Shown here: piece by piece, positions 56,756-64,000 of the stretch
How the letters are laid out: each line of letters opens with the position of its first letter
How positions within the stretch are numbered: the first letter of the stretch is position 1
Source: Tanypteryx hageni
Lineage: Eukaryota; Arthropoda; Insecta; Odonata; Petaluridae
NCBI GenBank assembly: GCA_028673005.1
Contig: CM054116.1
Span: 93,392,707 to 93,456,706, forward strand
Length of the DNA: 64,000 nucleotides
Direction: 5' to 3'
Program-made: the position numbers and the translations under genes
The notes under the pieces: generated by a model
Database searches by the model: none
What the model saw: only the letters and a program-made list of their open reading frames with translations
What the model was told of the DNA's origin: nothing

Positions 56756-56809
56756 TGCTATGACCGGGAATCGAACCCGGGTCTTCTACTTCCACTGAAC
56801 TATCGTAGG
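56756..56809 (-). pseudogene. tRNA-Gly-like pseudogene lacking the anticodon arm
   Basis: The minus strand has the same D arm (CGATAGTTCAGTGG), T arm (CCCGGGTTCGATTCCCGG) and 3' acceptor half (TCATAGCA) as the copy at 56450-56520. Seventeen bases including the anticodon arm are missing. Its 3' flank, ttctcgtttcaaaat, is shared with the other copy, so both come from one duplicated unit. Confidence 0.75.
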
Positions 56810-56904
56810 AAGGGGTATAAGAGAAAGTGGACGGGGGCGAGACAATGAGTGAACCAATAGGAAAGGAGGGGGAGCCTAAGCGTTCGAAAGCTCACTCTCC
56901 ATCA

Positions 56905-57038
56905 AGCGGGCATTTAAAAGAAATTCACGAATGTGGCAGCACCGCACACTCAGACACGTTTTTGCCACTAGGCAGTGGCAAAAACGTGTCTGAGTGTGCG
57001 GTGCTTCCACATTCGTGAATTTCTTTTAAATGCCCGCT
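56905..57038. repeat. Near-perfect 65-bp inverted repeat with 4-base loop
   Basis: Bases 56905-56969 (AGCGGGCATTTAAAAGAAAT...) are the reverse complement of 56974-57038 with a single mismatch, separated only by AGGC. The transcript would fold into one uninterrupted hairpin. Confidence 0.95.
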
Positions 57039-57243
57039 AAACATTACATGTGTTTCGGTGTAGAGTTGGCAACATCTAGCTTGAGCTTTCTGCTAGGGCT
57101 AGGAGACACTACCCGACCTCTTTGCAGCGGAGACGTACGAGCGGTCCCGAGTACGGCCGAAATCTGACTCGCCAAGTCATTTGAAATAGACTATAACAGA
57201 CTTTCGCTACGTCTCAGACACGTACGTACAACATACCTACATG

Positions 57244-57560
57244 CAGGGCCGGCTTCATGGGTGTGCGATCGGTGCGGTCGCACAGGGCCCCGCGCTTGGA
57301 GAGGCCCCCCGCTTGGAAAGGATCTGCATCTCAAAATTAGGTTAAAAATCGTAATTCTCACGTAACAGCTAAAAACGGGCTAAAGGGTGGCCTCGTCCAA
57401 AGGAAGACCTTAATGAAGATTGTGCTGGAGAATTTTCAAGAAATTACTCTTCTTTCAAATTCTTGTAATTTTTCATGCAACCAGTACAGTAAAAGGCTCG
57501 CTCGCCTTGTGAGGCCCCATGGGGTCCGACCCCAACCAGGGAGTGTCCTTTTTCTGTTAA
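57244..57560. repeat. GC-rich hAT-type repeat fragment
   Basis: The block starts CAGGGCCGGCTTCATGGGTG and is rich in gcacagggccccgcg and gaggccccc phrases, typical of hAT-derived MITEs. A clear second end was not identified; gaggccccatggggtccgacc near 57510 may belong to it. Confidence 0.4.
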
Positions 57561-57699
57561 CCTTTTGTTTACGGTTCTCATCTCAACTCAAAAACTTGAG
57601 TTGGGTACGGAAGCACCATTTTGCGACCCGACCAACCCCAATAACTCTTGTGGGCCAAGAGTTATTTTCAGCGCCAATATATATTTCTCTTTTGTAAGT

Positions 57700-60458
57700 A
57701 GAGGCTGCACCGAGGGCAGGCCCTCATAGAGTCAGAGAGAGGCCCGGACCGCTTCCATATTTGTAGGCTCCTCACCCCTCTACTTCCCCCTTCCAATATG
57801 GTTGACCTATGCTAGGAGACGGACGATAAGCTGTTTGAAGAGACGATTGACGATGGCCAATTTTTGAACACCCCGAACTTTGGGCCCGGGCCAAATGGCG
57901 CACAAAGGTTTTTAGCGGGAAGAAGCAGGTAGGAAGGCGTTGATTATCGTAGGGAAATAATAAGTGCAGTTACAATTAGGTACGCCAAATAAAAAGTCGG
58001 CTCTTTACAATAAAGCAATCTCATTAATGTTGTATGTATAGAATTTACATGAATACAAGATTATGTAAAGAAAAAACGTTTCAAATGATGAAAACTACAA
58101 ATAGTTTTATAATTCGTGCTTGTTAAAAGACTTTAACGCAGCAGACGGTGTGAGGAAAATGAATTATGCATTATTAAGTGAAAGTAGCTGTACCAGTGCG
58201 AATAATTCGCACGTAGAAAAAATAAAATTTTTAGTAAACAAATATTTATTTACATTTTCTGACATTTTCAATTATTTCTTGCGATCATAATGTTTATAGC
58301 ATCTTAATAAGCAATAAAAATTTTACTTTTAATAAAAAGAAGAGATGTATATCAATGCCGGTTCATATGCATTCGAAAGCTGCCTTTTTATAAGAAGATC
58401 CAGTCGGTATGCGGAAAACGAATTATACATGTTGCCTTATTTAGTGAAATACTAAAGCTGTAAGTTACATAAAGCAGGTAAATGCAATCTATTAATTTAG
58501 ATTTTAAAAATCAAGAAAAATCATCCAGAAAAATTGTATAAAGCAATCAAACATTGGACTGGATGCACATAAATTTAACCTCAATGATATCCTTGAAATC
58601 CTTCTTTAAACATAAGACTTGTTATCTTTTATTTATGGAAATTAAATCGGGTGGTTCAAGCTTGCTTTCTATTTGGCCGTAGTCTGTTACTCATTTATCC
58701 TCTGATTCTCGCCAATTAAATGTCTCGATCCCAATTTCTCTCCGCAAAACGAATTTCTAACCCTTTTCTCATCATCTACGGAGGATACTTAAAACTTTTT
58801 AGTTAGAAATGTTGTCAAAACCCTATACTTCGGCAAACGCTGGCTGGCCACCGTGTTTGCCAGCGTATTTTCCGCAGAAATGATCCGACAATGTTGATTT
58901 TTCGCCATCATATTTCTTTGATACATTTCAACGGCCATTATCACCGGCGAATGATTTGATTCCTCCTGGGAGGGCATTGTTCGTGCGTCTGATGTGGTCC
59001 GATGACAAGTGAGACAGTGTCAGCTGGCGGTACGCCTTCCGACTCGAGACGGGACGACGAAAAACTTGACTGTTTATATGCAATATCTTTGGGAGTGGTC
59101 AAATTTAAATACATCTGCACCACGTGTTTTAAATGAGTGTGACACCAGTGTCTCGACCTTTTCTTCTCCAGTCTGCTAGAAGATTTTAGTTGAAAAGGAC
59201 GTTTACGTCGAACGCAGATAGTTTCCTTTAAGTACAGTGGAAAGTGGAAATCAAGTAAGTTTCGCTTTTATATTTAAATATGCTTCACGTTAATTTCAAC
59301 TGAACATTCTGTATCTAAGCCGATTTTACACTAAATTTTCGAATCAACATACAGTGTACAAAGTTTTTATTTTTGAATAATGTAAATTGTTATTTTTACT
59401 ATGTAATTTTTAACCCAAGATATCTCGAGCTCTAGGCATTATTTCTCGTCTCGCGGAGGTGGATACGACGAAAAAGAAAACTTTTCGATTATCAAACCAT
59501 TGATTTACCAATTGAAGACGCAGAGGAAAATTTTAGAATTAATTATTTTCTCATAATTATAGACACTGCAATACAATCCATTAACAGGCGTTTTGAATTA
59601 TATTAGCAGCACAAAGAAATGTTTGATTTTTTGTATGATCTCCACAAATTACAAGAGATGTCAAAAGATGAACTTAAAAACCATTCCAGAAATTTACATT
59701 TAAAATTAGACTCAGATTTAGAAATAAAAGAAATTAACTCACTAGAAATACATTACATTATTTTTTAATGCTTCAAGGAAATTAGTCACATGATAAAAAA
59801 CACGTAACTGCGATAATATGTAAAATGTAACAAAATTGCAGTTAAAATTGCGTAAGGCTGAAAGATTTGGTTTAAAATGTAATGAACGCAAAGATGAATC
59901 AAGGACAGCGCGTGAAGGTTTTAAAGTTGCGTCTTTTTAAACAGTGTTTGGAACTATGTTCGCGTGGAACTGGCGGCACATGTGTGTCTGAATCACAGAC
60001 GTTCTCTTGACGAGTAAAGCTATCTATGGGATTTTTTATGTGTAGATCACTCACAGAACATTTTGGACGAGTGAAGTTAAGAGGCACTGGAACTCTTCGG
60101 AATTTTCAGCATTTCTTTTTCGAAACTTCTGATTGAAGATTTCAGGTAAGTAATTCAATCTGTTTTATATATTGCATTAAAGCAAATTTTCCTGAATACC
60201 GTCTTCTTTTTTTGTTTATTTCCGATTCTTTTTTCGTGGTTCTGGTCGTCTTATGTTTTCATTTTTTGAATTTTCTTATTATTTGTTTTCTTTTTAATTT
60301 AATCTTATTTTTTCTTTATTTTGATAATTTTTCATCAAGGACATATTACACAAAAAAATTCCTGTCAATAAACAATTTAACTAATTTACTTTTCAGATAC
60401 CATCCCTCAAAAATCAGAAAAATGGAATCGAGTCTAAATCAAGGATCCTTCACAATTT
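57700..60458. other. No coding gene seen; two consensus splice donors
   Basis: This is the least TE-like stretch of the right half. On the plus strand ATCAA|GTAAGT lies at about 59254 and TTTCAG|GTAAGT at about 60144, each after 60-100 bases of non-repetitive sequence, as expected for noncoding first exons. No coding continuation was found to the right. Confidence 0.3.
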
Positions 60459-60710
60459 TTATTGGAAACGTTGATTAATTGATTGTTCCACGGGGGAATA
60501 ATATTGGGCTTCCTGTGATCCTGCCACTTCCTCAATACTATATACTGATGTCCTTTTAAATATTTTACCTGATTCGTGAAAATTTATTGACAAATTTAGT
60601 GCGGAAATGTTTTCAAATTGCGACTTGCTTTGTTTTCTGCATGTTACTCTAAAAATCTCAGCTTGCTTTATAGGGCACAAATTAAAAAAATCTGATGTGG
60701 CCACCACATG
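60459..60710 (-). other. Open minus-strand frame of uncertain status
   Basis: An 80-codon minus-strand frame with balanced composition (SHVVATSDFFNLCPIKQAEI, FRVTCRKQSKSQFENISALN) follows an acceptor-like tattacag and contains a donor-like TCAG|GTAAAATA at about 60578. It could be an exon, but it abuts the end of the repeat at 60711 and I do not recognise the product. Confidence 0.25.
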
Positions 60711-61685
60711 ACTTTCTCCATACCTGTAATATTTCTAAAAATTCCAAATAGGTTAAATGATAATAAATATTTTAAAGAACTGCGAGAAAAATTCAAATGA
60801 CCGTACAAAGAGCAGAAATAAACTCAAACTGTAGCCTTCTGATATAGAATATAGCCCGAAGCTCCAACAATTAAGAAAAGAAGGAGCGTTACGAAGACGT
60901 AACTAAGCGTCAATTCTTAACAATAGTCGTCGGTAGGTGGCGTGGTGGTGGCAGCTAAAAATATAAGATATCTATTAAACAATGCATTAAATGGAGAAAA
61001 GTTTCAAACAAAGATTGTAGAAAATTAAATTTTCTACAACTTTTATTCCAGTACATTTTGATATTTATCAAATATTAAAGCAAATATATCAAAATAACGG
61101 ATGTGACAAGAGTAAACACCCACTTCCGTTTGACCGATGTTTACCAAATTAAAAATAATCAATTCGTGTGACTTTTATAAAATTGTTAAATGTAAAATTT
61201 TGCGATGGCCTGATTAATAGTTTTTGAGTTAGAGCACCCACAGTAAAGCTATCACATACACACAGACATCATCGAGAAAAGGGTCAAAACGTGTTCAGGG
61301 GACCTCAAAACGTGTATTTCCGTTGAAATCTCGAAGTCGATTGTTGCATGAAAAAATACATTCCCCTTTACTACTGATGGAGAAAGTAAAAACGGAGAAG
61401 TGACAAAAGTAAACGCCCACCTTCGGTTGACCGATGTTTACCAAAAACTAATCAGCACTTCTTCCTTTAACAAAAATGTAAAATTTTGTGTTGATCTGAT
61501 TAATAGTTGTTGTGTTAGAGCACCCACAAAATCCCGGTCACAGACACACCCACAGACATAATCGAGAAAATAGTCAAAACGTGTTCAGGGGACCCTAAAA
61601 CATGTATTTCCGTTAAAATCTCGAATTCGATTATTTCATGAATACAATACTTTCTCTATACTACGTATATGGAGAAAGTAGAAAT
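60711..61685. repeat. hAT-derived repeat, inverted relative to 46960-47490, with tandem duplication
   Basis: Bases 60820-61380 match 46965-47490 in reverse complement, including the region just past the hAT dimerisation domain. The part with gaccgatgtttaccaaa...gtgttcaggggacc...aaatctcgaa occurs twice in tandem (about 61095-61390 and 61391-61683). Both outer edges have ctttctccata in opposite orientations. Confidence 0.8.
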
Positions 61686-61709
61686 ATACCATTAAAATAT
61701 TTTAATTTA

Positions 61710-62190
61710 GCAGATATTTGTTTGATGAGCTTATATGATACTAGTGTTACCTACAAAAACTTTTGCGAAGTTAGTCAGAAATCTGCACGTTTAAAGTAAT
61801 AATAGCCCATTTCTCCTTATAAAATTAGACCCCTGACATTTTGAATTTCATATTTGTTTTTATAATTTATATGTGCAATTTTAATTACTTCTCCCTTACG
61901 AAAAAGGTAAGATTCCAGTATTTAAATAAAGAAAGAAGATTTTTTCTTTTGGTCAATCGTTAAAAATGCCCACAGTCCACACGCAGTTTACTGAATAACA
62001 ATAATCTGCCATTATTAACATTGCAATCTACAGGAATCTATTACGTTTGATGTTGCTACAACTATAATTTCGATGTTTCATAAAAAGTGCGAAGCGAATA
62101 ACGCAATTCTTTCGTCTATTTGAAGGCTTAATAGACGCTAATTGAATCGGAGGCAACAGCGCAGGTCGCCTTGGCAACACCCAGCGGGGA
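61710..62190 (+). repeat. Dispersed repeat, inverted relative to 6855-7960
   Basis: The block acctacaaaaacttttgcgaag, the later tctcccttacgaaaaaggta and cccacagtccacacgcagttta, and the end cggaggcaacagcgcaggtcgcc match the reverse complement of 7960-6855. Compared with that copy it lacks the MITE-like insert and some internal sequence. Confidence 0.8.
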
Positions 62191-62484
62191 TGGAGCACAT
62201 GCAAGAAGGTAGAGAAAATATTTGGTTCAAATAATCATGAAGATGTGTCGAGATAATCGGAAAAAGTATGGACATGCAATATAGTGGTATTGTAGTATCA
62301 TGTAGATTGGTTTCACCTTTAACCTAATGTGCGAGTTAATATTCAACATAAATTTATATGTATTGGAAGAATGGTTGTTTTATCAAACATGAAATTAATT
62401 GAAAGTTGTTTGGAAAGTGCCAGCAAAGAACGTAATGATTTAAATAAATTTATTATCAAAAGCAATATGAGTAAAAGTCTTTAC

Positions 62485-62548
62485 CGTCAGCGATCTTGAC
62501 ATTGGCCGTCCATGAGGAAATCACCACAAGGGCACACAAGCCCAACAT
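62485..62548 (-). CDS. First coding exon of a secreted or membrane protein
   Basis: The minus strand encodes MLGLCALVVISSWTANVKIA followed by D and the first base of the next codon, then a donor G|GTAAAG at 62484. The hydrophobic core LGLCALVVISSW without an early charged residue looks like a signal peptide, and the phase-1 junction after it is common for such exons. ATG 62548 is the first in frame; an in-frame stop lies farther upstream near the promoter. No downstream exon was found, so the product is unknown. Local GC content and CpG are much higher than around it, which supports a real gene start rather than TE debris. Confidence 0.45.
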
Positions 62549-62552
62549 GATG

Positions 62553-62650
62553 CTAGTCAGGTACAGGTGACCCTTGCCGAGCGCGGGAGTTACGTTCCAG
62601 CCAATGGCCGCGCATGGCGATTCCGCGTTCGGCAGGGTACTGTTGGTATG
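62553..62650 (-). promoter_or_regulatory. CpG-rich promoter/5' leader with upstream ORF
   Basis: On the minus strand the stretch has GCCATGCGCGGCCATTGGCTGG, which includes an inverted CCAAT box (ATTGG) and a GCGC-rich, NRF-1-like element. An upstream ORF of 20 codons (62615-62553, MRGHWLERNSRARQGSPVPD) stops four bases before the signal-peptide ATG. If transcribed as leader, this uORF should reduce or regulate translation. Confidence 0.4.
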
Positions 62651-62849
62651 GTAAAAATGTGGTTAGGTTACGAAACCTTTTATGGTAGACATTAAAACCA
62701 AAATCTCTGATATAAACTGTAGTAAAATGTAAGCGAAGGAAATTCTCCAAAGCCAGTCAAACTGATAAAACCCGGTTAAAAGGCCGGATAAAAACAGATG
62801 AACCCGGATAAAAACCGGATAAAAACCCAATACGTATTTCGGCTACAAA

Positions 62850-64000
62850 GGGGTTAAAAAACGGGGGGAAGGGGGACTTGAGAGAGGGCAACTGAAACCA
62901 AGACCAGTGGCACGCTCTCAAGTGGATGTCCAGGGCTGTGTCTGTGTATTTATACCTGGTTGGTGGGCAGGGAGGAGAAGAAAAAGGGGGGGACCTAGAT
63001 GACCTAGGTGATGGGAGAAAAAGGGGGGGAGGTCAGTTTAAAAAGAACGCTGTTTATTACCCCTAACTCGTTATTCATCAGGGTGTGTCTGTATTTATGA
63101 ATGTGTAAGCTTTCTGTTGCGTCGAGTTTGGTATTTGGGACTTGTTTAAGCAGTTTGAGGTTATTTGGGTCTAATGGGTGGTTATATTCCAAAATGTGTT
63201 TCGCGACGGCCGATTTTTCAAAGCGTCCATGTCTGTAGTGCGCTAAATGTTCTTTGAATCTGATGGAGATATTTCTTTTCGTTTGGCCAATGTAAGACAA
63301 AATTGCATGTGGGGCACAACACTTGATATATGCCGGATTTTTCTAATGTGGGTATTTTGTCTTTAGGGTTCCCTAATAAATTTTTAATGTTATTTGTGTT
63401 GTAAAACGTTAGTGTATAATTTGCGTTATGAAAAATTTTTGTTAGCCCTTTGTTTAGGGTTGGATGGAAGGGGAGTGAAATAATTTTTTTCTTCCTATCG
63501 TCACTTAGAGCAAGCGTAGTACTTGTCTTCTTGTCTAATGTTTTGGATTGCTTGTTAATAATGTTGTCTATCAATTCGTGTGTGTACCCGTTTTCTAGGG
63601 CCGCGTTTTTAATATATTTTACTTCTTTGTCAAAACGTTTTTTATTTAGCGGTGTCGTCAACCATATGGTTGAAAGCCGCGATCTTTTGTTTGTAAGGGT
63701 GATTGGAGTCTTTCTTAATATAATTGTTGGTATGGGTCGATTTCCTGTACACGTCAAATTCTAATCGTCCATTATTATTAATGATCAAAACGTCAAGAAA
63801 AGGTAAAGACTTATTTGTTTCGATTTCAAAGGTAAAGTTTATAGAGTTGTGAAATGAGTTGAGTTCTTGGACGAAGGTGTTAATGTTATAGAGTTTTGTG
63901 TCAAAAATGGCAAAAATGTCATCAACGTACCTGCACCATGTGTTGGGGAAATAGTTTAACGTATTTTTACAGCGTTGCTCAAAAGAATAAAGAAAAATAT
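62850..64000 (-). mobile_element. Penelope-like retroelement (runs off right edge)
   Basis: The minus strand carries the end of a Penelope reverse transcriptase, a linker, and a GIY-YIG endonuclease, followed by about 150 bases of GC-richer sequence down to about 62850 with repeated ggataaaaac/aaaaccgg phrases. The element is a different family from the fragment at 14587-15406. Its 5' part lies beyond the window. Confidence 0.88.
63004..64000 (-). pseudogene. Penelope reverse transcriptase / GIY-YIG endonuclease, frameshifted
   Basis: From the right edge the minus strand reads CRYVDDIFAIFDT (the Penelope variant of the YxDD motif), SLPFLDVLI, then across frameshifts KKRFDKEVKYIKNAALENGY and SLPFHPTLNKGLTKIFHNAN in the linker. 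The endonuclease begins EKSGIYQVLCPTC; a frameshift near 63295 then gives SYIGQTKRNISIRFKEHLAH and SAVAKHILEYNH, the G-I-Y, Y-I-G-Q-T, R, E-H-L and A-x-H parts. It ends at 63004. All family landmarks are visible; at least two or three frameshifts inactivate it. Confidence 0.88.

Larger units (their letters stand above)
56388..57195. mobile_element. TIR element carrying two tRNA-like sequences and a long hairpin
   Basis: The left end TATAGTCTATTTCAATTAAC and the right end (reverse-complemented TATAGTCTATTTCAAATGAC) are inverted repeats, and the next block is also related (TTGCGACTGAG; TGGCGAGTCAG). The interior contains tRNA-Gly-like sequences at 56450-56520 and 56756-56809, each followed by the same 3' flank with a T run, and the 65-bp hairpin at 56905-57038. 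No transposase. Confidence 0.65.

Noticed and set aside
60212..60478. 88-codon plus-strand ORF with a very hydrophobic start
   Set aside because: The sequence is a run of T-rich codons (phenylalanine and leucine) from AT-rich DNA; no real membrane protein features beyond composition.
1..64000. CRISPR array, rRNA, integron, phage or bacterial operon
   Set aside because: Direct repeats here are microsatellites or TE-internal duplications, and split genes with GT/AG introns show eukaryotic nuclear DNA.

Overview
Organism and genome type. This is nuclear DNA of an animal, most likely an arthropod and probably an insect. It is AT-rich, introns are flanked by GT/AG, pieces of only two or three host genes are visible, and almost everything else is transposable elements (TEs) in many stages of decay. 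hAT, Tigger/pogo, piggyBac, Helitron, Jockey-type LINE and Penelope-like elements occur together. There is no operon structure, CRISPR array or bacterial gene. Narrower taxonomy cannot be supported.

Host genes. (1) On the minus strand at 9482-13204, three phase-0 exons encode the N-terminal 201 residues of an SCFD2 (Sec1 family domain-containing 2) orthologue; later exons were not found. (2) On the minus strand at 28982-42816, five exons with consensus splice sites, all introns in phase 0, encode a 311-residue coiled-coil protein that I cannot identify. Its intron 4 holds a full-length piggyBac, a Helitron, a Tigger split by a second piggyBac, and a degenerate copy of exon 4. (3) On the minus strand at 62485-62548 is a first coding exon with a signal peptide, behind a CpG-rich promoter-like stretch and a 20-codon upstream ORF. 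A 55-codon minus ORF at 18403-18570 may be the end of another gene.

Mobile elements from left to right. 1-8 kb: hAT remnant, Tigger end, two MITEs and a repeat. 8.5-9.4 kb: non-autonomous Tigger in an SCFD2 intron. 10.3-12.5 kb: LINE with an inverted duplication in SCFD2 intron 1. 13.4-17.4 kb: hAT-type element with 8-bp target duplications, carrying a Penelope fragment with inverted pLTRs, a Mutator-like fragment and a MITE. 19.1-28.1 kb: a nest in which an old piggyBac is split by a 4.4-kb hAT and by a LINE, and the LINE is split by a Tigger. 29.4-36.4 kb: the insertions in intron 4. 38.7-40.1 kb: a foldback element whose arms carry a tRNA-like B box. 43.1-51.7 kb: two LINEs, one split by two hATs. 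53.7-57.2 kb: MITEs, a TIR element with two tRNA-Gly-like sequences and a near-perfect 65-bp hairpin. 60.7-62.2 kb: repeats shared in inverted orientation with 7 kb and 47 kb. 62.9-64.0 kb: Penelope-like element running off the right edge.

The genes do not form a pathway. The main value of the window is a dated set of TE insertions, several with exact target-site duplications that give the order of events, around one unidentified gene.
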